Positions 7,326 through 14,125 of a stretch of 19,944 bases of DNA are shown here, piece after piece. Location of the stretch: contig DCHD01000057.1 in the NCBI GenBank assembly GCA_002315565.1, positions 1 through 19,944 on the forward strand, read 5' to 3'. Within the stretch, counting starts at the first letter, position 1. Each line of letters starts with the position of its first letter. A program made the translations under genes and the position numbers. The notes under the pieces are model-generated. The model did not search any database. It saw only the letters and a list, made by a program, of their open reading frames with translations, and was not told the DNA's origin. The stretch comes from Solobacterium sp. UBA1761. GTDB taxonomy: Bacteria > Bacillota_I > Bacilli_A > Erysipelotrichales > Erysipelotrichaceae.

Positions 7326-8662
7326 TGTCTAAACTGTTTCCTCAAGGTTCAATAAGAAAACAGTTGCTTGATTTTGCGTGGCCTGCTTTTATTGCGGCTA
7401 TTTTTACTGAGCTTTTCTCAATCACCAATCAGATGATTGTCGGTAACTTTGTATCTCTTGAAGCATTAAGTGCAGTAAGTGCATGCAGCTGGATAATCAA
7501 TGTATTCAGTTATACCTTTTATGGACTGGGTATGGGTGCCGGAATTATCGTTGCCAGATACTATGGCGCTAAAGACAAGGAAAAACTAAAGAGATCACTT
7601 GATACGGCTATTGTTTTTGCAGTTGGTGGCGGTATTATTCTGACAATAATTTCAGAACTTTCACTTCCGCTGTTAATGGATATTGTAAACATTCAGGCTG
7701 ATATCTATGAAATGGCTCATGGCTATTTAAGAGTATATCTGATGGGCACTACCTGTGTGCTGACCTACAACATGTGTTTCTTTATTCTAAGAGCCTTTGG
7801 TGCAACAAAACATCAATTGTATTTTTCCATTATTTCAAGCTGTGTAAATATTACGCTTGGTCTTTTGCTGGTCAGAGTATTCCATCTCAATGTTATCGGT
7901 ACGGCACTGGCTACAATTACATCCCAGCTTACACTTGATATTCTGGTAATAAGGAAGCTTTTGAATTTTAATGAATGGATAAAGTTTGATTTCAGAAATA
8001 TTGATTTCTCATTTAAAACGGTAGGGGAAATCTGTAAACTTGGTATACCTGCAGGTATACAGAACATGCTGATTGCGATAAGTTCAATGATGATTCAGTC
8101 TTATGTCAATCTCTTCCCTAATGAATATATTGCCGGAATCGGTGTAGCAGAGAAGGTAGGTGGATGGGCTCAGATGACTTCGGTTGCGGTATCAGCCGGT
8201 ACAATGTCAATGGTGTCAAGACATGTTGGTGCCAAAGATTATGACAAGGCAAAAGAAGTTATAAAAGAGAGTGTCAAACTCGGAACTTGTTCAACAATAA
8301 TTTCTGGCATACTGATATTTACACTTGCGCCATTCCTGGTATCTTTGTTCAATCAGAATCCAACAACAATTAAAGCCGGTACAACCATGTGCCGTATTAT
8401 GATCTGTTCATTCATCTTCCTGAATCTCTCTCATGTCTATAACGGGGCATGCAGGGGTGCAGGAAATGTAAGATGGCCGATGATTATTGCGATTGCCGGA
8501 CAGGTTATCTGCAAATATCTCTTTGTAGTTATCGGTTTAAAACTGCATTATGACATTCATATACTTTATTGTGGCAGTGCAGTAGGTTATTCATTGGCCG
8601 GTATATTTGCTACTGTATATTTCAATACATCGAAGTGGGTAAAAGAAAATCAATTACGATAG
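7325..8662 (+). CDS. MATE family efflux transporter
   Basis: This 445-residue integral membrane protein has about 12 predicted helices in two homologous halves (roughly 1-220 and 230-445), as in the multidrug and toxic compound extrusion family. Typical MATE features are an N-terminal QLLDFAWPA segment, NQMIVGNFVSLEALSAVS in helices 1-2, and GMGAGIIVARYYGAKDKEKLK with its counterpart VSAGTMSMVSRHVGAKDYDKAKE in the second half. Such proteins export cationic drugs or metabolites using Na+ or H+ gradients. The start codon overlaps the previous stop (TAATG), with GGAG 12 nt upstream, implying translational coupling. As last gene of block A it may export a pathway intermediate or by-product; this is inference. 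Confidence 0.9.
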   Translation: MSKLFPQGSIRKQLLDFAWPAFIAAIFTELFSITNQMIVGNFVSLEALSAVSACSWIINVFSYTFYGLGMGAGIIVARYYGAKDKEKLKRSLDTAIVFAVGGGIILTIISELSLPLLMDIVNIQADIYEMAHGYLRVYLMGTTCVLTYNMCFFILRAFGATKHQLYFSIISSCVNITLGLLLVRVFHLNVIGTALATITSQLTLDILVIRKLLNFNEWIKFDFRNIDFSFKTVGEICKLGIPAGIQNMLIAISSMMIQSYVNLFPNEYIAGIGVAEKVGGWAQMTSVAVSAGTMSMVSRHVGAKDYDKAKEVIKESVKLGTCSTIISGILIFTLAPFLVSLFNQNPTTIKAGTTMCRIMICSFIFLNLSHVYNGACRGAGNVRWPMIIAIAGQVICKYLFVVIGLKLHYDIHILYCGSAVGYSLAGIFATVYFNTSKWVKENQLR

Positions 8663-8671
8663 ATACAAAAC

Positions 8672-8693
8672 AAAAGACACTTGCGTGTCTTTT
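8672..8693. terminator. Bidirectional terminator between the MATE and M3 peptidase genes
   Basis: A perfect 9-bp stem (AAAAGACAC/GTGTCTTTT) with a TTGC loop lies between two converging genes, 9 bp after the MATE stop and 4 bp from the peptidase stop. A-run and T-run flanks allow function in both directions. Confidence 0.85.
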
Positions 8694-8697
8694 AATG

Positions 8698-10392
8698 TTA
8701 CATATTCTGATCATCGAAGCTGTTAATGAATTCCTGTGCTTTCTTTGCAACGTTTTTAACACAGCCCGATTCAAATGGAGAAATCAGATTTGCTTCTTTA
8801 ACCAGCTTAGTGAATGACTTTGTTCCACCCAGTGTGCAAAGATGCAGATAATCTTTGAAGGCATTTGGATCTTTGTCATAGTTTCTTGCCCAGAACTGAA
8901 GGGCACATACCTGAGCCAGAGTATAGTCAATATAGTAGAAAGGTGACTGGAAGATATGGCCCTGTTTATACCAGTAGATACCTTTTTCCATTGCTTCAGA
9001 TTCTGAATAATCTCTGTCTGGAAGATACATCTTTTCAAGCTTTCTCCAGCACTGTTTTCTTTCATCTGGAGTCATTTCTGGATGATTATATACTTCGTGC
9101 TGGAAGTGATCTACAAGCACGCCATATGGAAGAAATTCAAGGGTTCCGGTGAAGTGAGTAAAGTAGTACTTGTCAGTATCTTTGCCAAAGAAGTCTTTCA
9201 TCCAAGGGTAGGCAAAGAATTCCATTGACATTGAATGTATTTCGCAGGATTCAAGGGTTGGCCATGTACATTCAGCTACCGGAATATCTTTTGACATATA
9301 GTACTGGAAAGCATGTCCTGCTTCATGAGTCAGCACATCAACATCACCACTTGTACCGTTAAAGTTGGCGAAGATGAAAGGTACTTTATAGGCGAATATT
9401 GAAGTTGTATAACCGCCCATCTCTTTACCATCTCTGGATGTGAGATCCCAAAGGTTATTGTCATTCATAACATCAATGAATTCAGTAGTCTCTTTGGACA
9501 TTTCGTGATACATCTTTACAGCAGCATTAACCAGGTCTTTTTCTTCGCCCTGTGGTTTAGGGTTTCCTGAATTGAACATTACTGCTTCATCGTAGTAGGC
9601 GAGTTTATCAAGACCTAAACGTTTTGCCTGTTTTTCATGAAGAATATGGTCAATAGGAACGATATCTTCAAGTATCTGCCTGCGGTAGTTTGCTACCATG
9701 TCCTGATTGTAGTCAAGACGTGACATTCTGTAATATCCTACCTCAGTAAATGTTTCATAGCCTAAAGTCTTGGCTATTTCTGTTCTTACTTTTACCAGTT
9801 CATCATAGATGCGGTCAAATTCTTTTTCGTTTTCTGCATAGAAGTTATCTCTTGCAGCATTGGCTTTTTTACGGATTTCTCTGTCTGAATCCTGACAGAA
9901 CGGGAAGATAGTTGAAAGATTATAGGTTTTTCCTTCAAATTCAATCTGTGCTGTAGCTTTTAGTTTGCCGTATTCGGTAGTCAGTTTATTCTCTTTCTGC
10001 AAAAGAGGAATGATACTTTCTGTAAAACTCTTCACCTGACATTCAGCCAACTGGAAGAATGTTTCAGGGATGTATTTCATCAGTGCAGCTCTATCAGAGA
10101 ATGCAAGGCAGATTTTATTCAGCCTTGAACTGAATACTTCAAGAAGGGGACCTGTTTCATCCCAGAAGTCATTTTCTTTCTCATAGAACTCATCCTTGGT
10201 GTTGATGGTGTGTCTTACAGATGCTAAAGTGTTCATCGTGTTTACAGAGATGTTCAGTTTTTCAATCTCTTTAAAGATTTCAATAAACTTGTCTGCATCA
10301 TTTTCTTTTTCAAGTTTTTCTAATAGTTCATTGTATTGAGCTGCAGTTTTGTCATAGTCAATACGTTCATATTTCATTTCTTCAAATTTCAT
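8698..10392 (-). CDS. M3 family oligoendopeptidase (PepF/thimet type)
   Basis: This 564-residue cytoplasmic zinc metallopeptidase matches the size of the M3 oligoendopeptidases common in Firmicutes, which cut short peptides during nutrient peptide turnover. The zinc motif HEAGH is at residues 356-360, with catalytic E357. The third ligand is E384 in CEIHSMSME, at the spacing expected for the family. The N-terminal 200 or so residues form the helical lobe, and a Tyr/His-rich region near 420-430 and 500-520 resembles the substrate-binding part of M3 enzymes. There is no signal peptide. The SD GAGGTG lies about 7 nt before the ATG, and a TATAAT box is at 10412-10417. It is monocistronic and separated by terminators from both neighbours, so it is probably not part of the sugar operons. 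Confidence 0.93.
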   Translation of the reverse strand: MKFEEMKYERIDYDKTAAQYNELLEKLEKENDADKFIEIFKEIEKLNISVNTMNTLASVRHTINTKDEFYEKENDFWDETGPLLEVFSSRLNKICLAFSDRAALMKYIPETFFQLAECQVKSFTESIIPLLQKENKLTTEYGKLKATAQIEFEGKTYNLSTIFPFCQDSDREIRKKANAARDNFYAENEKEFDRIYDELVKVRTEIAKTLGYETFTEVGYYRMSRLDYNQDMVANYRRQILEDIVPIDHILHEKQAKRLGLDKLAYYDEAVMFNSGNPKPQGEEKDLVNAAVKMYHEMSKETTEFIDVMNDNNLWDLTSRDGKEMGGYTTSIFAYKVPFIFANFNGTSGDVDVLTHEAGHAFQYYMSKDIPVAECTWPTLESCEIHSMSMEFFAYPWMKDFFGKDTDKYYFTHFTGTLEFLPYGVLVDHFQHEVYNHPEMTPDERKQCWRKLEKMYLPDRDYSESEAMEKGIYWYKQGHIFQSPFYYIDYTLAQVCALQFWARNYDKDPNAFKDYLHLCTLGGTKSFTKLVKEANLISPFESGCVKNVAKKAQEFINSFDDQNM

Positions 10393-10411
10393 AATTATTC
10401 ACCTCGATTTA

Positions 10412-10417
10412 ATTATA
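10412..10417 (-). promoter_or_regulatory. Putative -10 box of the M3 oligoendopeptidase gene
   Basis: TATAAT reads leftward 19 bp before the ATG and just after the EIIA terminator. No good -35 is seen; the terminator palindrome occupies that region. Confidence 0.45.
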
Positions 10418-10422
10418 AAGAA

Positions 10423-10440
10423 AACCCCGTTAACGGGGTT
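10423..10440 (-). terminator. Terminator of the EIIA gene
   Basis: A perfect 18-bp palindrome with arms AACCCCGTT and AACGGGGTT is followed on the minus strand by TTCTTT. It lies 26 bp after the EIIA stop and immediately before the peptidase promoter. Confidence 0.8.
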
Positions 10441-10466
10441 GATTATAATGATTTTTTTAGTCAGAA

Positions 10467-10877
10467 TTACATCTGAGCTTTCATTACTTCTTTTAAGTCA
10501 GCAACGCCGTCTTTACCTGCGTTAACAAGTTCAGCTGGGGTAACTGTTGAGAATTCTCTCTGTGCTAAAGCCTGAAGAATCATAGCCAGGTTAACACCTG
10601 TAAGTACCTGAAGCTTATCGTTTTCCATATCTTCAGCAACAATTCTCAGCATGCAGTTGCATGGAGATCCAAATAACATATCACATAGAACCAGAACACC
10701 ATCACCACAATCTACATTGGCGATAACTTTCTTTAATGTTTCTACGAAATCATCCGGATTATCATTTGCAAACAGACAGCAAGCTTCTAGCTGATTCTGT
10801 TCACCCATAAACAGTTTTGATGTTTCTAAAATACCCTGTGCCATTGGGCCATGGCTGGCGATTACAATACCTTGCAT
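10467..10877 (-). CDS. PTS mannose-family EIIA protein (orphan)
   Basis: I choose the ATG at 10877, which has GGAG 6 nt upstream and begins with the family's MxGIVIASHG; this gives 136 residues rather than the longer reading from 10916. The phosphorylatable histidine is H9 (ASHGPMA). D66 lies in the family segment DMLFGSPCN (66-74), and GVNLAMILQAL follows at 94-104. The protein accepts phosphate from HPr and passes it to an EIIB of a mannose/N-acetylgalactosamine-type permease at the inner membrane face. No EIIB, EIIC or EIID gene is in the window, so it either serves a permease encoded elsewhere or has a regulatory role. It is divergent from the SIS operon and shares a central operator with it, which ties it to amino-sugar use. 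The gene is a single unit ended by a terminator. Confidence 0.9.
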   Translation of the reverse strand: MQGIVIASHGPMAQGILETSKLFMGEQNQLEACCLFANDNPDDFVETLKKVIANVDCGDGVLVLCDMLFGSPCNCMLRIVAEDMENDKLQVLTGVNLAMILQALAQREFSTVTPAELVNAGKDGVADLKEVMKAQM

Positions 10878-10907
10878 TTTGTCTCCTTTAAATCTATAAC
10901 CACTAAT

Positions 10908-10913
10908 ATTATA
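10908..10913 (-). promoter_or_regulatory. Putative -10 box of the EIIA gene
   Basis: TATAAT reads leftward 30 bp before the EIIA ATG. The -35 position at 17-bp spacing (10931-10936) falls inside the palindromic operator. Confidence 0.55.
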
Positions 10914-10924
10914 CATTCATTTGG

Positions 10925-10940
10925 TGTAAAGCGCTTTCGG
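10925..10940. promoter_or_regulatory. Palindromic LacI/CcpA-type operator (cre-like)
   Basis: The 10-bp palindrome AAAGCGCTTT (10928-10937) has the central CG typical of LacI/GalR-family operators and of catabolite-responsive elements bound by CcpA. Flanking bases only partly match the cre consensus, so a local LacI-family regulator is equally possible. It covers the -35 region of both divergent promoters, so bound protein should repress both. Confidence 0.55.
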
Positions 10941-10949
10941 TTTTTGTTA

Positions 10950-10955
10950 TATAAT
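10950..10955 (+). promoter_or_regulatory. Putative -10 box of the SIS operon
   Basis: A perfect TATAAT sits 26 bp before the chosen ATG at 10982 and predicts a start near 10962, which keeps the SD in the leader. The -35 position at 17-bp spacing (10927-10932) overlaps the operator. Confidence 0.55.
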
Positions 10956-10981
10956 AAACAATAGTGAAAGAAGAGGGTGTT

Positions 10982-11701
10982 ATGGATACAAAAAGAAAAT
11001 ATTTTGATCTGATTAAGGCCAGACTTGAAAAGGCCTACGAAACACAGAATGACAAGATGAAGGTAATTGCATCAATGTTTGGTGAATGCATGGAAAACCT
11101 TGGTGTTGTTCAGCTGTTCGGTGTTAAGCATGGTGAAGAGTTCGTCAATGAGCTTAATTACCGTGCAGGAGGAATTGCTCCTTATCATGCATTAAGACTC
11201 AAAGATCTTATTCTTAAAGAAATGATTAAACAGGAAGATGTTGATTCTGGAGAAATCTACAACGATATTACTGTTATGGACAAGTTTGAAGAATTCTACA
11301 AACTTGATAACAGAGATATGTACTGCCTGGTTTCATACTATGGTACAGAACCTCTGATTATTGAAATCGCAAAAAGAGCCAAAGCAAGAGGACAGAAGAT
11401 TGTTGCTGTTGTAAACAAAGCTGCTTATGACAAAGTTGGCGGCACACTTCTTGACTATGCTGATATCTGGCTTGATATGTGTGCTGAAGATCCTGATATC
11501 GCTATGGAAATCGGTGGTGTCAAAGTTGGACAGCTTTCAAGTACTACAACTAACGTAATTGCTCAGATGCTTACTGCTGAAGTTTACAGTTACTATGTAT
11601 CACACGGTAAAGAAGCTCCAGTATTACTGTCTGCGAATGTTAAGGGCGCTGATGTACATAACAATTCACTTACAGATCCATATGAAGGAAGGGTTAGATA
11701 A
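10982..11701 (+). CDS. SIS-domain protein, degenerate paralogue (first of three)
   Basis: I start at the ATG at 10982, preceded by AAGAGGG; an in-frame GTG at 10964 lies too near the predicted transcript start. The 239-residue protein has the single SIS fold of the UPF0309-type family and aligns end to end with the two genes that follow, sharing the N-terminal helices, the VVQLFG strand, DMYCLVS and the terminal EGR. However, the phosphate-binding motifs are altered: FGSGHS reads FGVKHG (46-51), SNSGxN reads SYYGTE (118-123), and the RHPSGK segment is missing, with VNKAAYDKVGG in its place. It keeps SANVKGADVHNN near 217-228, as in the third paralogue. It is probably catalytically inactive or has a different ligand, and may be a structural or sensing subunit. 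It overlaps the next gene by 1 nt (TAATG). Confidence 0.82.
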   Translation: MDTKRKYFDLIKARLEKAYETQNDKMKVIASMFGECMENLGVVQLFGVKHGEEFVNELNYRAGGIAPYHALRLKDLILKEMIKQEDVDSGEIYNDITVMDKFEEFYKLDNRDMYCLVSYYGTEPLIIEIAKRAKARGQKIVAVVNKAAYDKVGGTLLDYADIWLDMCAEDPDIAMEIGGVKVGQLSSTTTNVIAQMLTAEVYSYYVSHGKEAPVLLSANVKGADVHNNSLTDPYEGRVR

Positions 11702-12429
11702 TGGTAGACGCAAAGAAATTCTTAGATGAAATTGAAATACTTTTAGATCAGTTATATGACTCACAGAAAGATAACCTTGAAGCTACTGCTCAGGCTATGA
11801 AAGAATGTATTGAACAGGATGGTGTGGTTCATGTATTCGGTTCAGGACATTCAGTAGGTCTTGGTATCGACATCAAGAACAGACTTGGTGCCATGGTTCC
11901 AATCCACATCATGGAAATGTCTGACTTCGTTACTAAAGGCGGTGTACCAGCTGCTGAATTCATGGATAAGAAAAATATCTTTGAAAGAAAACCAAATGTT
12001 GCCGGCAAGTTATACAATCTTTACAACATTAAGCCACAGGATATCTTCATCGTTATCTCTAACTCAGGTATCAATGGTGTTGTAATTGATATCGCATCTT
12101 TAGCTAAAGAACATGGCCATAAAGTAATCATTATTACTTCTATGAAGCATACTCTGGCAGAAGAACCAAGACACCCATCTGGAAAGAAACTGTATGAATA
12201 CGGTGATATTGTTATCGATAACTGCGGTCCTCATGGTGATGCACTTATTGAAACAAGCGGTGTTGCTAAAGTATGTTCAGTATCTTCAATCTGCAATAAC
12301 TGTATCGCTCAGTCAATGGCAGCAAGAACTATTGAACTGTTACAGGCTGATGGATTTGAACTTCCAGTATTAAACGGTGATGAAGCTCACGATAAAGCTT
12401 TGAAGAAGAAATACGAGGGTAGAGCATAA
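11701..12429 (+). CDS. SIS-domain sugar isomerase-like protein (second of three)
   Basis: This 242-residue cytoplasmic protein has an intact SIS domain of the UPF0309-type family, which binds phosphorylated sugars and is related to GmhA/DiaA-type isomerases; no precise reaction is assigned. Visible motifs are VFGSGHS (45-51), ISNSG (119-123), RHPSGK (157-162) and HGDAL (178-182), with a helical tail ending in KKYEGRA. The Ser/Thr residues of SNSG and the GSGHS loop are the expected phosphate contacts. Its ATG overlaps the previous stop (TAATG), with GGAAGGG upstream. Because it follows and precedes close paralogues with 1-nt overlaps, the three are probably made in similar amounts and may assemble together; that is inference. 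Confidence 0.87.
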   Translation: MVDAKKFLDEIEILLDQLYDSQKDNLEATAQAMKECIEQDGVVHVFGSGHSVGLGIDIKNRLGAMVPIHIMEMSDFVTKGGVPAAEFMDKKNIFERKPNVAGKLYNLYNIKPQDIFIVISNSGINGVVIDIASLAKEHGHKVIIITSMKHTLAEEPRHPSGKKLYEYGDIVIDNCGPHGDALIETSGVAKVCSVSSICNNCIAQSMAARTIELLQADGFELPVLNGDEAHDKALKKKYEGRA

Positions 12430-13148
12430 TGAACTTTGAATACGGCGATAAAATTATTGAACTTATCAGGCATGCTGAAGAAGTAAATAAAGATGTTATT
12501 AAAGTATTTGCTGAAAAAGTAGCTGAAAACATTGAAAATGATAAAGTGATCCATACATTCGGTACTGGTCATTCTCATATTCTTGGAATTGAACTGTTCG
12601 CAAGAGCAGGCGGTTTAGGCAATGTTGATGCTATGCTTGACCCAGATACACTTACTTCATTTGGAGCACAAAGATCAGGTGCAATGGAAAAGACCTGTGG
12701 TGTTTCTGATGTAATCTATGATTCATACAAGATTGAAAAGGGTGACATCATGATCATTACTTCTAACTCTGGACGTAATGCAATGCCAATTGAAATGGCA
12801 ATGCGTGCTCAAAAAGAAGGTATCTATGTTGTTGCGATTACCAATGTAAATCAGTCAAAGAATCAGACTTCAAGACATCCAAGCGGAAAGAGACTGTTTG
12901 AATGTGCTGACCTGATTGTTGACTCTTGCGTACCAGATGGTGATGCTACACTTAACCTTAATGGAATCAAGACTGGTCCTGCTTCAAGTATTGTAACTAT
13001 GTTCTTAGTGAATACTGTAGTATCAGAAGCAATCAAGATTGTTCAGTCTCATGGCAAACGTCCATATGTATTCCAATCACAGAATGTTGATGGCTTCAAT
13101 AATGATGACATCTACAAACACTTTGAAGGAAGAGTTAAACACTTCTAA
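12429..13148 (+). CDS. SIS-domain sugar isomerase-like protein (third of three)
   Basis: This 239-residue paralogue is the most canonical UPF0309-type SIS protein of the trio. It carries FGTGHSH (44-50), the FARAGG segment (57-62), TSNSGRN (111-117), SRHPSGK (148-154), PDGDA (169-173) and SQNVDGFNND (217-226). The set predicts binding of a sugar phosphate or amino-sugar phosphate in the cytoplasm, with isomerase, epimerase or deaminase chemistry possible. The start overlaps the previous stop (TAATG). A hairpin terminator follows 10 bp after its stop, so the genes beyond it are probably expressed at a lower or conditional level. Confidence 0.88.
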   Translation: MNFEYGDKIIELIRHAEEVNKDVIKVFAEKVAENIENDKVIHTFGTGHSHILGIELFARAGGLGNVDAMLDPDTLTSFGAQRSGAMEKTCGVSDVIYDSYKIEKGDIMIITSNSGRNAMPIEMAMRAQKEGIYVVAITNVNQSKNQTSRHPSGKRLFECADLIVDSCVPDGDATLNLNGIKTGPASSIVTMFLVNTVVSEAIKIVQSHGKRPYVFQSQNVDGFNNDDIYKHFEGRVKHF

Positions 13149-13158
13149 AGAAAGGAAT

Positions 13159-13187
13159 AATCACAGATTAACGTCTGTGATTTTTTA
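13159..13187 (+). terminator. Hairpin terminator or attenuator inside block B
   Basis: A 9-bp perfect stem (AATCACAGA/TCTGTGATT) with a 6-nt loop is followed by a run of Ts, and the Gfo/Idh ATG comes only 10 nt after the stem. With so little room for a new promoter, partial read-through is the likely way the downstream genes are expressed. Confidence 0.75.
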
Positions 13188-13192
13188 AAATT

Positions 13193-14125
13193 ATGAAACT
13201 TGTAATATTCGGATGTGGAACTATTGCCAACCGTATCGCAAAATCCTGTAAGCTTGTTGAAGGCATTGAACTTGTCGGTTTTGCATCAAACAGCCTGGAA
13301 AAGGCAAAACAGTATGCAGAGAAATATGAATGTAAGGATTATGGTGACTATGAGCATTTTCTAAGTAATCCCGATATTGATGCAGTATATGTGGCTACAT
13401 ACAACCTTTCTCATGTTGAAACAGTAAAAAGGTGTCTAAAACACCATAAATCAGTAATCTGTGAAAAACCGATGTTTTCTTCTCTTAAAGAGAATGAAGA
13501 ACTGTTTGCTCTGGCAAAAGAAAACGGGGTCACTTTAATGGAGGCTATGAAAGCTGTATTTCTTCCGCTTAATATAAAAGTCAAAGAAATGATGAAGTCA
13601 GGGGTAATCGGCGAAATAACTGATATACACGCCTCATTTACAAGGGGAGAAGATTTTGCTGATACACACTGGATATATGACCTTAAAACCGGTGGTGCTT
13701 TAAAAGATGTCGGTTCATACTGCGCAGGCATAATGAACTTTCTTACTGACGAAATACCCGTAGTCACAAAACTTGTATATGACAGAAAAAAAGACCGTTC
13801 TGATCGTACTGCTGAAGTGTGGATTGATTACGGGAAAATTAAAGGTCATCTTAAGGCTTCCAATGAGTTTGATGGTGACAGCAATCTTATAGTAACCGGC
13901 ACATATGGAAGGATTGTTGTTGAAAACTTCTGGAAGACAGGAAGCGGATATTACGAAGTTGACTCAAAAAGATATGAACTTAATGAAGAGCTTATCTCTG
14001 ATTTCTACTATGAACTTGAACATTTCAGAAATCTTGTAGATAATCACATAGGCGAATCACCTATAATGAGTAAGGAAGCGTCAGACCGTATTCTTATGAT
14101 TACGGCAAAGGGGGATACACAATGA
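13193..14125 (+). CDS. Gfo/Idh/MocA family oxidoreductase
   Basis: The protein has 310 residues, slightly short for the family, and is cytoplasmic and NAD(P)-dependent. The N-terminal Rossmann fold shows GCGTIA at residues 7-12, with no room for an earlier start (an in-frame stop lies at 13178). The family EKP motif is at 91-93, with K92 the expected catalytic lysine. The C-terminal substrate domain has GGALKDVGSY (167-176), resembling the dihydrodiol dehydrogenase-like branch, with D172 in the position of the conserved acid. Substrates of this family are commonly sugars, inositols or sugar derivatives. It overlaps the NagA gene by 4 nt (ATGA). Its ATG has no SD at normal spacing; the nearest AAAGGA is on the far side of the terminator hairpin. 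Confidence 0.88.
   Translation: MKLVIFGCGTIANRIAKSCKLVEGIELVGFASNSLEKAKQYAEKYECKDYGDYEHFLSNPDIDAVYVATYNLSHVETVKRCLKHHKSVICEKPMFSSLKENEELFALAKENGVTLMEAMKAVFLPLNIKVKEMMKSGVIGEITDIHASFTRGEDFADTHWIYDLKTGGALKDVGSYCAGIMNFLTDEIPVVTKLVYDRKKDRSDRTAEVWIDYGKIKGHLKASNEFDGDSNLIVTGTYGRIVVENFWKTGSGYYEVDSKRYELNEELISDFYYELEHFRNLVDNHIGESPIMSKEASDRILMITAKGDTQ

Noticed and set aside
10878..10916. Upstream ATG at 10916 for the EIIA gene
   Set aside because: It overlaps the predicted -10 box and adds 13 residues not found in the family; the ATG at 10877 has GGAG and starts right at the first beta strand.
10964..10981. GTG start at 10964 for the first SIS gene
   Set aside because: It is about 2 nt from the predicted transcript start and has no SD, while the ATG at 10982 has AAGAGGG at good spacing.
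13411..13767. 118-residue minus-strand frame inside the Gfo/Idh gene
   Set aside because: It is antisense to a recognised oxidoreductase domain, with no ribosome site and no family features.
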